Below are positions 47,553 to 57,242 of a stretch of 64,000 bases of DNA, in pieces. Position 1 is the first letter of the stretch; each line of letters begins with the position of its first letter. Source of the stretch: Pseudomonas sp. (GTDB taxonomy: Bacteria; Pseudomonadota; Gammaproteobacteria; Pseudomonadales; Pseudomonadaceae); assembly GCF_002796985.1 (NCBI RefSeq), contig NZ_PEKX01000008.1, forward strand, positions 186,001 to 250,000, given 5' to 3'. Under the pieces are notes generated by a model, which saw nothing but the letters and a program-made list of their open reading frames with translations, had not been told where the DNA came from and ran no database searches. Made by a program: the position numbers and the translations under genes.

Positions 47553-50384
47553 ATGTCCAACCGTGATATTTCCCGGCGCGCCTTCCTGCAAGGCGGGCTG
47601 ATTGCCGGTGTCAGCGTGACCATGGCGCCGCTCGGCAGCCGGGCCTTCGCTGCCCTGATGGAAAACTCCGTCACCGTCTCGCCCCAGCAGTGGATGGGCC
47701 ACGATGGCAAGGTGCGTTTCCGTAACGACGCGCTGTCCAAGGTCTGCGGCAACAAGGTGTTCGCCCGCGACATCCGCTCCAAGGACATGCCCGGCTGGCC
47801 GCAGCAGCAGGGCCACGCCATGCTGCTCAAGACCATCAAGGCCGACCGCATCTTCGATAGCATCGACCTCGCCTGGCTGGGTGCTGACCTTCAGCCCGAC
47901 CGCATCGTCACCGCCGAGGACCTGGACAAGGACGGCATCGTCTTCCCCGAAGCCCACGCCCCGGACCCGCTGCTGCCGCGCGGCAAGGTACCGATGTTCA
48001 TCGGCCACCCGGTGGCGATCCTGATCTGGAACGACTTCGAGCGCTTCCGTCAGGCCAAGCTGAAGATGAAGTTCAACGACAAGGCGATCCGCTACGGCGC
48101 AGAGGCTCCGCTGTATCAGGGCGACCCCTACGGCAGCTTCCGCTACGTACGTGTCGGTGGCGCGACCTCGGCCGATCCGGACGAGTTCTCCAGCCTCAAG
48201 GACTCGATCCTGTTCCCGATGATCCGCGAGCGTAAGCCGGTTTGGAACCAGCAGCCCAACCAGCACGGTGACCTCACCGAGCAGGGCCTGTTCTACGCGC
48301 AGAAGATCAAGGACCAGATCGAAAACCCGCCGGAGAACTGGCTGGTCTTCGACGAACGCTACAAGACCCCGTCCATCGAACCGGCCGCCCTGGAGCCGGA
48401 CAACGGTAACGGCTGGTACGACCCGGCGAGCAAGACCCTGCACTTCGTGGTCGCCACCCAGTGCCCGTTCGAGGCCGCCTACGAGACGGCGCACATGATC
48501 GCCCCGTCGCGCTTCGGCCTGGCCAAGCTGAACGTGCACCCCGGCTACACCGTGGGTTACGGCTCCAAGGACCACAACATCTTCGTCTACTACGCGGCCC
48601 TGGCGGCGCTGTACGGCAACGGTGTACCGGTGCGCCTGGCCAATGACCGCTACGAGCAGTTCCAGAGCGGCATCAAGCGCCACCCGTTCGACATTCGCTA
48701 CCAGTTGGCGGTGGACAAGAAGGACATGACCTTCAAGATCTTCCGCACCGAGATGAGTGTGGATGGCGGCGGCCGCATCAACTACAGCCCGTCCGTGGCG
48801 GCCGTGGGCGCCACGGCCGCGCAGTCGATCTACTACATGCCGCAGAACGACCTGCAGGTGACCGCCTACCATTCCCGCGCCGTCGAGGCCGGTTCCATGC
48901 GTGGCTACGGCACCCTGCAGAGCATGGCCGCCACCGAGATGATGGTCGACGAGATCGCCGGCCGCCTGGGCGTCGACGCCATCGAGTTGCGTCGCGTCAA
49001 CGCGCTGAAGTCGGGCATGAAGAACACCCAGGGCGCGATCCCCGCCGGCGCCCTGCGCCTGCACGAGATCCTCGACAAGGCCGCCGCCCATGAGTGGTGG
49101 AAGACTCGCGACGCGCGCAAGAAGGAGATGGACGCCAAGGACCCGGACCACTGGTACGGCGTCGGCTTCGCCATCTGCCAGAAGGACTTCGGCACCGGCT
49201 CCGAAGCGCCCATGGCGAGCATCGAGTTCGATGCGCAGGGCAAGGTGCACATGCGCCACATCGGCATCGAGATCGGCACCGGCATGTCCACGTCCCAGGC
49301 GCTGGTGGTGGCCGACTTCCTCGGCAAGCCGGCGGACGAGATAAAGACCGCCGAAACCGAGTGGCCGGAGCTGCAGCTGCTCAGCGGCGAAGACCCCTAC
49401 ACCATGAGCCAGCCCACCCAGGACGAGAAGCTGCGCAACCCGCGCTGGGTCGGCAAGTACGCTTCGGCGTCGTCGGCGACCAACTCGGCCTACTACTTCA
49501 GCCACGCCACCCGTGAAGCGGCGCGCGTGCTGTTCAACCACGGCCTGTGGCCGGCAGCCCTGGAAATCTGGCGTCGCGGCCCGTTCAACGGCGCGGCCAA
49601 CCCGCTGGTAGTGCGCCGCGAGGACGCCCACTGGGTCGACGGCAAACTCACCGCCAACGGCCTGCAGCCGCTGTCGTTCGCCGAGCTGGCCCAGGTTGCC
49701 CACGAGAAAGGCCTGGTCACCGGCGCCACCGTCCACGGCTTCAACCGCTGGAGCTGGGCGGAGTGCGACTACCTCATCGACGGTGTGCGTGACCGCCTGC
49801 CGCTGGACGCCCTGGCCGTGAAATACGGCGATGGCGCTCCGGGCGTGAAGAAGGCGCAGATGAACAGCGCCGGCTTCCACCTGCTGGATCGGCAGAACGT
49901 GGCCTATCCGCCGGTGCAGTTGAACAACGCCGCAGTGACCTACTACAGCCCGGTGGCGACCATCGTCGAGCTGAAGGTGAACAAGGGCAATGGCGAAGTC
50001 AGCGTGCTCAACCACCACAGCTGGATCGAGTGCGGCCGGGTGCTGGTGCCGGAACTGGTGAAAGGCCAGATCGAGGGCGGCACCGCCATGGGCATCGGCC
50101 ATGCGCTGCTGGAGGACATGCCGCTGTACGAGGGTGGCCCGGGCGAGGGCGAGTGGAACTTCAACCGTTACCGTCTCCCCAAGGCGAAAGACGTGGCCGT
50201 CTGGCAGCAGAGCTCGGAAATCCTTCCGCCGCTGTCGCCCAGCGACCCGTCCAAGGGCATTGCCGAAGTGGTGATGATCCCGGTGGTCGGCGCCATCAGC
50301 AACGCCGTGGCCCACGCCATCGGCAAGCGCGTCCGCGATCTGCCCATCACCCCCGCTCGCATCAAGGAGGCCCTCAATGGCTAA
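47553..50384 (+). CDS. Xanthine dehydrogenase-family molybdopterin-binding large subunit, Tat-exported
   Basis: A 943-aa molybdenum hydroxylase subunit with a twin-arginine signal SRRAFLQGG (residues 8-16), so it works in the periplasm. RGYGTLQSMAATEMMVDEIA (near residue 450) and GIGHALLEDMPLYEGG (near 847) are cofactor-region signatures of the aldehyde/isoquinoline oxidoreductase group. The likely reaction is hydroxylation or oxidation of an aldehyde or N-heterocycle. Electrons pass to the 2Fe-2S subunit and cytochrome c encoded downstream. It overlaps the next gene by eight bases. Confidence 0.9.
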   Translation: MSNRDISRRAFLQGGLIAGVSVTMAPLGSRAFAALMENSVTVSPQQWMGHDGKVRFRNDALSKVCGNKVFARDIRSKDMPGWPQQQGHAMLLKTIKADRIFDSIDLAWLGADLQPDRIVTAEDLDKDGIVFPEAHAPDPLLPRGKVPMFIGHPVAILIWNDFERFRQAKLKMKFNDKAIRYGAEAPLYQGDPYGSFRYVRVGGATSADPDEFSSLKDSILFPMIRERKPVWNQQPNQHGDLTEQGLFYAQKIKDQIENPPENWLVFDERYKTPSIEPAALEPDNGNGWYDPASKTLHFVVATQCPFEAAYETAHMIAPSRFGLAKLNVHPGYTVGYGSKDHNIFVYYAALAALYGNGVPVRLANDRYEQFQSGIKRHPFDIRYQLAVDKKDMTFKIFRTEMSVDGGGRINYSPSVAAVGATAAQSIYYMPQNDLQVTAYHSRAVEAGSMRGYGTLQSMAATEMMVDEIAGRLGVDAIELRRVNALKSGMKNTQGAIPAGALRLHEILDKAAAHEWWKTRDARKKEMDAKDPDHWYGVGFAICQKDFGTGSEAPMASIEFDAQGKVHMRHIGIEIGTGMSTSQALVVADFLGKPADEIKTAETEWPELQLLSGEDPYTMSQPTQDEKLRNPRWVGKYASASSATNSAYYFSHATREAARVLFNHGLWPAALEIWRRGPFNGAANPLVVRREDAHWVDGKLTANGLQPLSFAELAQVAHEKGLVTGATVHGFNRWSWAECDYLIDGVRDRLPLDALAVKYGDGAPGVKKAQMNSAGFHLLDRQNVAYPPVQLNNAAVTYYSPVATIVELKVNKGNGEVSVLNHHSWIECGRVLVPELVKGQIEGGTAMGIGHALLEDMPLYEGGPGEGEWNFNRYRLPKAKDVAVWQQSSEILPPLSPSDPSKGIAEVVMIPVVGAISNAVAHAIGKRVRDLPITPARIKEALNG

Positions 50385-50916
50385 CCGTCCGCTCAACCTG
50401 ACCATCAATGGTCAAACCGTCGGCCCGGTCGAGGTTCCCGAGGACCTGCCGATGATCGACTACCTGCACGAATACCAGAACCTCACCGGTTCGCGCCTGG
50501 GCTGCGGCCAGGGCATCTGCCACGCCTGCGTGGTGATCGTCGACAACCCCGACGGCACCAGTGAGGAGGTGCGCACCTGCATCACCGGCGCGCATTACTT
50601 CGAAGGCAAGAAAGTGCGCACCATCGAAGGCCACGCCAAGCGCGAGGAAGACGGTTCGGTGAAGGAGTTGAACCCGATCCAGCAGAAGTTCGTCGACCGC
50701 TTCGCTTTCCAGTGCAGCTACTGCGCACCGGGCTTCGTCAACGCCGCCACGGTGCTGGTGGAGAAGGCCCAGCGCCAGCCGCTGAAGAAGAGCGAACTGG
50801 AGTCGACCATCGAGGCCAGCCTCGGCCACCACATCTGTCGCTGCACCGGGTACGTGCGTTACTACGACGCCACCCGCGAAGTGCTGACCGATCTCGGCCT
50901 GGTCAAGGAGGGCTAA
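50377..50916 (+). CDS. 2Fe-2S subunit of the molybdenum hydroxylase
   Basis: A 179-aa protein with two [2Fe-2S] sites: plant-ferredoxin type LGCGQGICHACVV (near residues 42-54) plus a distal Cys, and the four-helix type CSYCAPGFVNAA and CRCTGYVRY. It lacks its own signal peptide and probably rides through the Tat pathway bound to the large subunit. The large-before-small gene order is that of isoquinoline-oxidoreductase relatives only in part. Confidence 0.92.
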   Translation: MANRPLNLTINGQTVGPVEVPEDLPMIDYLHEYQNLTGSRLGCGQGICHACVVIVDNPDGTSEEVRTCITGAHYFEGKKVRTIEGHAKREEDGSVKELNPIQQKFVDRFAFQCSYCAPGFVNAATVLVEKAQRQPLKKSELESTIEASLGHHICRCTGYVRYYDATREVLTDLGLVKEG

Positions 50917-50918
50917 GC

Positions 50919-52130
50919 ATGCAACGCATTCTTTCCGGCCTCACGCTGGCTGTCGGCCTCGGTCTGGCGGTAGGCGCGCAAGCCGCCGACCAGGACCTGA
51001 TCAAGCGCGGCGAGTACCTCTCCCGCGCTGCCGACTGCATGGCCTGCCACACCGCCGAGGGCGGCGCGCCGTTCGCCGGCGGCCTGCCGATCCACTCGCC
51101 GTTCGGCACCATCTACGGCAGCAACATCACCCCGGACAAGGACTTCGGCATCGGCAGCTACAGCGCCGACGAGTTCTTCGCCGCCGTCACCCAGGGCAAG
51201 CGCAAGGACGGGGCCAACCTCTATCCGGCCATGCCCTACACCTCCTACCACCTGATCAAGCGCGAGGACAGCGATGCCCTCTACGCCTACCTGATGAGCC
51301 AGACGCCGGTGCACCGCGCCGCGCCCGAAACCAGCCTGAGCTTCCCGTTCAACGTGCGCATGGGGCTGTCGGGCTGGAACATGCTCTACGGCAAGAGCGT
51401 CCAGCTGGAAAGCGCCGAGGGCAAGAGCGCGCCGTACCAGCGCGGCCAGTACCTGGTGGAAGTGCTCGGCCACTGCGGCGAGTGCCACACCCCGCGTAAC
51501 CAGATCGGTGCCCTGCAGCAGGACAAGCGCCTCACCGGCGGCCTGCTCAACGGCTACAGCGCCCCGAGCCTGCTGGCCCAGGACCTGGCCGAGCGCGGCT
51601 GGACCACGGCGGACCTCACCGGCTTCCTCAAGCACGGCATGAGCCCGCAGGGCAGCATGTTCAACGAGATGTTCCCGGTGATGCACCTGAGCACCCAGCA
51701 CCTGGGTGACGAGGACCTGGCCGCCATGTCCACCTACCTGCTCGGCGACCAGCCGCCGCAGGCCAAGGTGGTCCAGACCGTGGCTCAGGACCAGCTCAGC
51801 GACAGCGCCAAGCGTGGCCGTCAGCAGTACCTCAACGTCTGCGCCGGCTGTCACGGCAACGACGGCGAGGGCAAGCCGCACATCGCCGTGGCCATGCAGG
51901 GCAACACCACCCTGCGCCTGGCCGATTCGCGCAACCTGGCCAAGGTCATTGTCGAGGGCATCCGCGAGCAGCAGTTCACCGGTTTCGAGCGCATGCAACC
52001 GATGCCGGGCTTCGCTGACAAGCTCAATGACGAGCAGCTCACCGACCTGATCAACTACCTGCGTCAGGCCTGGGGTGGCTTGCCGGGTGACATGGGCGTA
52101 CAACAGGTCGCCCAACTCAAGGCGGAGTGA
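50919..52130 (+). CDS. Triheme c-type cytochrome, electron acceptor of the hydroxylase
   Basis: A 403-aa exported protein with a signal peptide ending GAQAAD (residues 1-22). Three heme motifs are present: CMACH near residue 42, CGECH near 187 and CAGCH near 310, giving three cytochrome c domains. It likely carries electrons from the molybdenum enzyme to the respiratory chain, as in alcohol and aldehyde dehydrogenase cytochrome subunits. Confidence 0.93.
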   Translation: MQRILSGLTLAVGLGLAVGAQAADQDLIKRGEYLSRAADCMACHTAEGGAPFAGGLPIHSPFGTIYGSNITPDKDFGIGSYSADEFFAAVTQGKRKDGANLYPAMPYTSYHLIKREDSDALYAYLMSQTPVHRAAPETSLSFPFNVRMGLSGWNMLYGKSVQLESAEGKSAPYQRGQYLVEVLGHCGECHTPRNQIGALQQDKRLTGGLLNGYSAPSLLAQDLAERGWTTADLTGFLKHGMSPQGSMFNEMFPVMHLSTQHLGDEDLAAMSTYLLGDQPPQAKVVQTVAQDQLSDSAKRGRQQYLNVCAGCHGNDGEGKPHIAVAMQGNTTLRLADSRNLAKVIVEGIREQQFTGFERMQPMPGFADKLNDEQLTDLINYLRQAWGGLPGDMGVQQVAQLKAE

Positions 52131-52133
52131 GTC

Positions 52134-53105
52134 GTGCAGCATCTCGATCTGCAAGTGGTCCGGCAGGCGCTCAAGTGGTCGAACGCCGGGCAGCGCGTGT
52201 GGCTGTGCAGCGTGCTCTTCACCTACGGCTCGGCGCCCCGCGCGCCGGGCTCGCTGCTGGCGGTCAACGCCAGCGGCCAGTGGGTGGGCTCGCTGTCAGG
52301 CGGCTGCGTCGAGGATGACTTCCTCGAACGCGTCGCCGAAGGCGAGTTCAGCGAGCCGGTAGTCGTCGTGCGCTACGGCGACGGCACCGACACCCGCAGC
52401 AACATCCGCCTGCCCTGCGGCGGCATCCTCGATGTGCTGGTGGAAAACCTCGCGGCCGATTGCGACGTGCAGGCCCACCTGCGCGAACTGGAATCGGCGC
52501 TGCTCGGCCAGCGCCGCTTGCTGCGCGAGGTGAACCTGCAGGACGGCAGCCGCCGCCTGAGCGACGACCACGAGCACGGCCCGCGGGTGGAGCGCGATGA
52601 AGCCAGCGTGCGCCTGCGCGTCGGCGCCGCCCAGCGACTGCTGCTGGCGGGCTACTCCAGCGTCGCGCATTTCTGCGCGGAGTTCGGCAAGGGCCTGGGC
52701 TTCGAAGTCATTCTCTGTGATCCCCGCGAAGAGGCGCTGGACGGCGTAGTGCTGGACGGCATCGAAATCCGCCGCGAGCTGCCGTCGATCTTCATCGCCA
52801 ACGGTGGCTGTCACGCGGACACCGCCGTGGTCGCCCTGACCCACGACCCGAAGATCGACGACCTGGCGATGCTCGAAGCCGTGCGCACCGAAGCCTTCTA
52901 TATCGGCGTGATGGGCTCGCGAACCACCTCAGACAAGCGCCGCGAACGTCTCCACCGCATCGGCGGGCTGAATGAAGCCGAACTGGCGCGCATCCACGCG
53001 CCCATCGGCCTCAACCTGGGCAGCAAGACCCCGGCGGAAATCGCCCTGGCCGTGCTCGCCGACATCCTGCGTACCCGCAGCGGCATCGCCCGCGAGGCGC
53101 TTTGA
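52134..53105 (+). CDS. xdhC: XdhC-family molybdenum cofactor insertion protein
   Basis: A 323-aa protein with the XdhC plan. The N-terminal domain has GSLSGGCVEDDFL near residue 52, and the C-terminal Rossmann-like domain has FIGVMGSRTT-type sequence (YIGVMGSRTTSDKRRERL near 258). It binds and matures the molybdenum cofactor before insertion. GTG start with GGAGTGAG upstream. It overlaps mocA by four bases. Confidence 0.92.
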   Translation: MQHLDLQVVRQALKWSNAGQRVWLCSVLFTYGSAPRAPGSLLAVNASGQWVGSLSGGCVEDDFLERVAEGEFSEPVVVVRYGDGTDTRSNIRLPCGGILDVLVENLAADCDVQAHLRELESALLGQRRLLREVNLQDGSRRLSDDHEHGPRVERDEASVRLRVGAAQRLLLAGYSSVAHFCAEFGKGLGFEVILCDPREEALDGVVLDGIEIRRELPSIFIANGGCHADTAVVALTHDPKIDDLAMLEAVRTEAFYIGVMGSRTTSDKRRERLHRIGGLNEAELARIHAPIGLNLGSKTPAEIALAVLADILRTRSGIAREAL

Positions 53106-53668
53106 CGGTCGTCGCGCTGGTCCTGGCCGCCGGTCAGGGCTCGCGCTTCGGTGCGGACAAGCGCCGTGCAGCCTTGCCGGACGGGCGTAGCCTGCTCGCC
53201 CACAGTGTCGAACGCGCGCTGGCGGTGTTCGATGAAGTCCGGGTGGTGCTGCGTGACGGCGAGCGGGCGGAGGATTTCGGGCTGCCCGCCGGCTGCCGGG
53301 TTATCCACAGCCCGGAGGCGGCGCTCGGCATGGGCCACAGCCTGGCGGCGGGTGCGGCTTCGTTGATCGACTCTCCGGCACAGGCCGTGGCCATCCTGCT
53401 GGGCGACATGCCATGGATTGCCCCGCAAACCCTGCGTGCATTAACCGAGGCGGCCAGCGCTTCGACCATTCTCTTCCCGCTTCACGATGGTCAGCGCGGG
53501 CACCCCGTGCTGTTCGGCCGCGAGTTCTGGCCGGCGCTGACGCAACTCACCGGTGACGAAGGTGCGCGAACGGTGGTTCAGGCCAGTCGAGATCGTTGCA
53601 TCACCCTGGAAGTTACTGACGCTGGCGTGCTCCGCGACGTCGATACCCCCGACGCTCTGAGTTCCTGA
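53102..53668 (+). CDS. mocA: MocA-type molybdenum cofactor cytidylyltransferase
   Basis: A 188-aa nucleotidyltransferase with LAAGQGSRFGADKR at residues 8-21 (LAAGxxxRxGxxK), LLGDMPWI near 98 with the metal Asp, and HPVLFGREFW. It makes the MCD form of the cofactor used by xanthine dehydrogenase-family enzymes. The TTG start is set by the overlap with xdhC, as no ATG or GTG lies near. Confidence 0.9.
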   Translation: MTVVALVLAAGQGSRFGADKRRAALPDGRSLLAHSVERALAVFDEVRVVLRDGERAEDFGLPAGCRVIHSPEAALGMGHSLAAGAASLIDSPAQAVAILLGDMPWIAPQTLRALTEAASASTILFPLHDGQRGHPVLFGREFWPALTQLTGDEGARTVVQASRDRCITLEVTDAGVLRDVDTPDALSS

Positions 53669-53671
53669 CCG

Positions 53672-53852
53672 GGTTCGCGAGCAAGCTCGCTCCTACAAGG
53701 GGAACGCCGGTGCCAACCTGTAGGAGCGAGCTTGCTCGCGAACCTCGGTGGCACCGAACCACAAGGTTTCACCCGCGTAGGGCGAATAACGCCCCAGCGT
53801 TATCCGCCGCAAAAGCCAACGGCGGATAACCTGTTCCAGGTTATCCGCCCTA
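53672..53852. repeat. Back-to-back family A REPs plus family B array
   Basis: TTCGCGAGCAAGCTCGCTCC (53674 region) and GTAGGAGCGAGCTTGCTCGC (53720-53743) point outward, opposite to the facing pairs elsewhere. They are followed by a family B inverted pair GTAGGGCGAATAACGCC...GGTTATCCGCCCTAC (53777-53852). They fill the gap between convergent genes. Confidence 0.85.
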
Positions 53853-53858
53853 CGGTGA

Positions 53859-54722
53859 TCAATGCTGTGCCAGCCACTGCGCCATGTGCGGCCAGACTTC
53901 CAGGCTGGCATTGCGCGAGAGCAGCAGGCGGTTATGGCTGTAATCCTCCCGCGCGCCCGTCGCCAGCCCGAACAGCTCCAGCTTCGCCTGCGCTCCGCCA
54001 AACGCCTTCACCAGCGCCTCGCAACCCACGATGGGCGCAATGAAGGTATCGCCACTGCCGGCCACGCCCAGCACTGGTAGCTCAACTCCACCCAGCCCAG
54101 CCAGATAGTCGAAACCGTCCAGCGCATCGAACCGCCGGCGGAAATTCCACTGACACCACTGGCGCATCAGCCGGGCGCTTTCCGCCTCGGGCCCGACGCT
54201 CTTCGCGCGGCTGGGGGCGATGCGCCTCCAGCGCAGCATCCAGTCGAAAGCCTGGAGCGCCAGCCAGTGCCGCAGGCTGGCGCCGGCCGCCGTGGCCTGG
54301 GAGCCAATCAGCACCAGCGAGCGCAGCCGCCGCTGCGCCAGTTCAGGGTTGCGCGCAGCCCACATCGAGACGATCAAGCCGCCACCGGAGTGGCCGACCC
54401 AGTGCAGCGCCGTCTGCCCGGTGTGCTGGCTTACCGCGTCGAGAATCGCCGGCACGTCCTGCTCGGCCACGTCATCGAAGCTGTGGCGGAAGTCATTGCG
54501 CCCGCTGTCGCCATGCCCGCGCCAGTCGAACAGCCAGCAGCCAAAGCCCTGGCTGCCCAGGTAGTTGGCCAGCCCCAGGCAACTGCGGTGGTTGGAGAAG
54601 GTGCCGTGGGTCAGCACCACCGGGACGCCGTCCGCCGGGCCTACTCGGCGTAGAGCGAGATCGACGCCGTCGGCGCTGCGGATCAGTTCCGGTGGGAGGA
54701 GGGCGGCTTCTTGTGCGGTCAT
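53859..54722 (-). CDS. Alpha/beta hydrolase
   Basis: A 287-aa soluble hydrolase: VVLTHGTFSNHRSC near residue 30, WRGHGDSGR near 62, and the nucleophile elbow GHSGGG near 103. The acid is in AGSGDTFI near 224 and a histidine in EDYSHNRLLL near 263. Substrate is unknown. ATG at 54722 or 54731. Confidence 0.85.
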   Translation of the reverse strand: MTAQEAALLPPELIRSADGVDLALRRVGPADGVPVVLTHGTFSNHRSCLGLANYLGSQGFGCWLFDWRGHGDSGRNDFRHSFDDVAEQDVPAILDAVSQHTGQTALHWVGHSGGGLIVSMWAARNPELAQRRLRSLVLIGSQATAAGASLRHWLALQAFDWMLRWRRIAPSRAKSVGPEAESARLMRQWCQWNFRRRFDALDGFDYLAGLGGVELPVLGVAGSGDTFIAPIVGCEALVKAFGGAQAKLELFGLATGAREDYSHNRLLLSRNASLEVWPHMAQWLAQH

Positions 54723-54787
54723 GGCGCGCATCCGGGTAGGGGCGATCCATGCTGCCCCGGCACGAAGGCCGGAGCAATCCCGAGCGC

Positions 54788-55912
54788 TTATTTGGTCGCT
54801 TTCAGCACCACGAATTTCGGATTTGCCGCCACTTGCTCCACGCCGCGGAACAGGCGCTTGAGCTTGGCGTGGTAGCCCAGGTGGCGATTGCCGACGATCC
54901 ACAGTTCGCCGCCGGTGACCAGCGCGGCGCGGGCCTGCTGGAACATGCGCCAGGCGAGGAAGTCGCCGACCACCTGCTGCTGGTGGAAGGGAGGGTTGCA
55001 CAGGATCAGGTCCAGCGAATCGGCGGCCTGGCTGGCGAGGCCGTCGTCGGCGTGGACATCTACAGGCCGGTCGCCGAGGGCGGCTTGCCAGTTCTCCCGC
55101 GCGGACTGCACCGCCATGTACGACTCGTCCACCAGGGTCAGCTCGGCCTGCGGATTCAGCAGGGCGAAGGCGATGCCCAGCACGCCGTTGCCGCAGCCCA
55201 GGTCCGCCGCGCGTACGCCGTGGTGCACCTGCGGCAGGTGTGGGAGGAAGGCGCGGGTGCCGATGTCCAGGCCCTCGCGGCAGAACACGTTGGCGTGGTT
55301 CACCAGCGTCAGTGCGGGTTTGTCCAGGCGGTAGCGGCTGGGGTAGGGCGAGGAGGGCGCGGGTCGCTGCTCAGCGCTGGCAACCAGCAGCCTGGCCTTC
55401 TTTACCGCCAGCGAGGCCTGCATCGGGCCGATGTACTTTTCCAGCAGGTCGCCGGCCGCGCGCGGCAGGTGCTTGATCATGCCGGTGGCGACCACCTTCG
55501 CGCCCGGCGCGAGGTGGCCGTGCAGGCGGATCAGTTGTTCCTCCAGCAGCGCGAGGGTCTTGGGCACGCGGATCAGCACATGATCGAACGGGCCCTGCGG
55601 GGTTTCGCTGGCGGGCACGAACGTCAGCGGCGCTTCGATCAGGCCGTTGCGTTCGAGGTTGCGCTGCAGGGCGATGAAGCCCAGGTGCGAATCGCCGCTG
55701 CTGGTCAGGCACACATGGGGCGCGAGGCTGGCGGCGAGGGCGCCGAAGCTGTCGTTGAGCACCAGCACACGGCTTTGCGCGCCGACGCCTTGCTCATGAA
55801 GATGGCTGAGCAGGTACTCGTCGGCTGCATCGAAGGCTTGCAGCGGGTCTTCGCGCTGTTCGGGGTGGCGGACCAGGTCGAGCTGGGCGAAGGGGCTGGC
55901 GAGGACGGGCAT
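54788..55912 (-). CDS. rlmG: 23S rRNA (guanine-1835-N2) methyltransferase RlmG
   Basis: A 374-aa two-domain protein. The N-terminal half is a degenerate methyltransferase fold and the C-terminal half is catalytic, with ADLGCGNGVLGI near residue 237 and the amino-methyltransferase motif NPPFH near 308. This layout is that of RlmG/RsmC. Confidence 0.92.
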   Translation of the reverse strand: MPVLASPFAQLDLVRHPEQREDPLQAFDAADEYLLSHLHEQGVGAQSRVLVLNDSFGALAASLAPHVCLTSSGDSHLGFIALQRNLERNGLIEAPLTFVPASETPQGPFDHVLIRVPKTLALLEEQLIRLHGHLAPGAKVVATGMIKHLPRAAGDLLEKYIGPMQASLAVKKARLLVASAEQRPAPSSPYPSRYRLDKPALTLVNHANVFCREGLDIGTRAFLPHLPQVHHGVRAADLGCGNGVLGIAFALLNPQAELTLVDESYMAVQSARENWQAALGDRPVDVHADDGLASQAADSLDLILCNPPFHQQQVVGDFLAWRMFQQARAALVTGGELWIVGNRHLGYHAKLKRLFRGVEQVAANPKFVVLKATK

Positions 55913-56249
55913 GGGACTCTCGAAACGACGGGAAATGGCTGAGATAGAGGCTTTGCTGCGCTGGCAATCAGAAGCAGCCTATTGCAATGAGTTTGTCATC
56001 AAATTGAGACGTGGTTGACGCCATTCCGCTTGTGCGGGGCAGCGTTATACCGAAAAATTATGACCTATCCGCCCGCCTGCGTCTGCGCGGCGGTCTCCCA
56101 ATAATAACCGGGCGCTTCATGCGACCCGGTAGGGCCCGATCCCGGAGCTGCGCTCCGCCGACCGACGGCCACCACTCCAAGTCTTCACGAATCCTCGACA
56201 CGCGACACTCGTTCGCGCGCCGGGCTATTGCCATTGCATAAGGATGTCG
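55913..56249. other. Intergenic region, promoter of the TRAP binding-protein gene
   Basis: A 337-base gap between divergent genes. It has small hairpins such as CGGAGCTGCGCTCCG near 56153 and CCGGGCG...CGACCCGG near 56112. No gene and no confident promoter boxes are seen. Confidence 0.4.
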
Positions 56250-57242
56250 ATGTACAAGTCGTTGCTCGGGGTGGCCCTGTCCGCCCTTTTCCTCGTGGCT
56301 CAACCGGCTTTCGCCGACGAGCCTATCGTGATCAAGTTCTCCCACGTCGTTGCCGATGACACGCCCAAGGGCCGAGGCGCGCTGCTGTTCAAGAAGCTGG
56401 TGGAAGAGCGCCTGGCCGGCCAGGTGAAGGTCGAGGTGTTCGCCAACTCGACGCTGTTCGGCGACGCTGACGAGCTGCAGGCCCTGCAGGACGGCAAGGT
56501 GCAGATGCTGGCGCCGTCGCTGTCCAAATTCGAGGGCTACACCAAGCAGCTCGAAGTCTTCGACCTGCCGTTCCTGTTCGACGACCTGGAGGCGGTGAAG
56601 CGCTTCCAGAAGCGCGACAAGAGCCGCGAACTGCTGCACTCCATGGCGCGCTCGGGCATCTACGGCCTGGCCTATTGGAACAACGGCATGAAGCAGCTTT
56701 CCGCCAACCGCGAGCTGCGCGCTCCGGCCGATGCCAAGGGCCTGGCCTTCCGCATCCAGCCCTCCTCGGTGATCAACGCGCAGTTTGGTCTGCTCGACGC
56801 CACCGGGGTGAAGCTGCCCTTCGCCGAGACCCTCAAGGCGTTGCAGGACGGCAAGGTGCAGGGCACCGAGAACACCTGGTCGAACATCGGCAGCCAGAAG
56901 CTCGACAGCGCCCAGCCGTTCATCACCGAGACCAACCACGGCGTGCTCAGCTACATGGTGATCAGCAACCAGAAGTTCTGGAACAGCATGCCGTACCCGG
57001 TGCGCACCCAGCTGGAAAACATCGTCGAAGAGGTCACCGTCGAGGTGAACAAGGACGCCGAAGCGCTGAACCAGAAGGAGCGCGACCATGTGGTGGCCAA
57101 CGGCAAGGCACGCATCATCGCCCTGACTCCGGCCGAGCGTGACGCCTGGCGCACCGCCATGCAGCCGCTGTGGAAGCAGTTCGAAGGCGAGATCGGCACC
57201 GACGTGCTGCGCGCCGCCCAGGTGGTGAACCGCAAGCACTGA
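56250..57242 (+). CDS. TRAP transporter substrate-binding protein (DctP family), orphan
   Basis: A 330-aa periplasmic protein with a signal peptide (residues 1-23, ending PAFADE). DctP motifs include IKFSHVVADDTPKG, RIQPSSVINAQF (solute-binding Arg) and GTENTWSNI. No dctQ or dctM permease gene follows; the next gene is fpr. It may serve a permease elsewhere or act as a sensor. ATG at 56250 has AAGGA at proper distance, unlike 56244. Confidence 0.9.
   Translation: MYKSLLGVALSALFLVAQPAFADEPIVIKFSHVVADDTPKGRGALLFKKLVEERLAGQVKVEVFANSTLFGDADELQALQDGKVQMLAPSLSKFEGYTKQLEVFDLPFLFDDLEAVKRFQKRDKSRELLHSMARSGIYGLAYWNNGMKQLSANRELRAPADAKGLAFRIQPSSVINAQFGLLDATGVKLPFAETLKALQDGKVQGTENTWSNIGSQKLDSAQPFITETNHGVLSYMVISNQKFWNSMPYPVRTQLENIVEEVTVEVNKDAEALNQKERDHVVANGKARIIALTPAERDAWRTAMQPLWKQFEGEIGTDVLRAAQVVNRKH

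Noticed and set aside
47532..50408. A 958-codon minus-strand frame opposite the molybdenum hydroxylase large subunit
   Set aside because: The plus-strand protein has Tat and cofactor motifs. The antisense translation is low-complexity His/Val/Arg-rich, typical of a high-GC shadow.
30465..53852. A CRISPR array suggested by repeated 20- to 30-base palindromes
   Set aside because: The copies are scattered between genes, not regularly spaced with unique spacers, and no cas genes are present.
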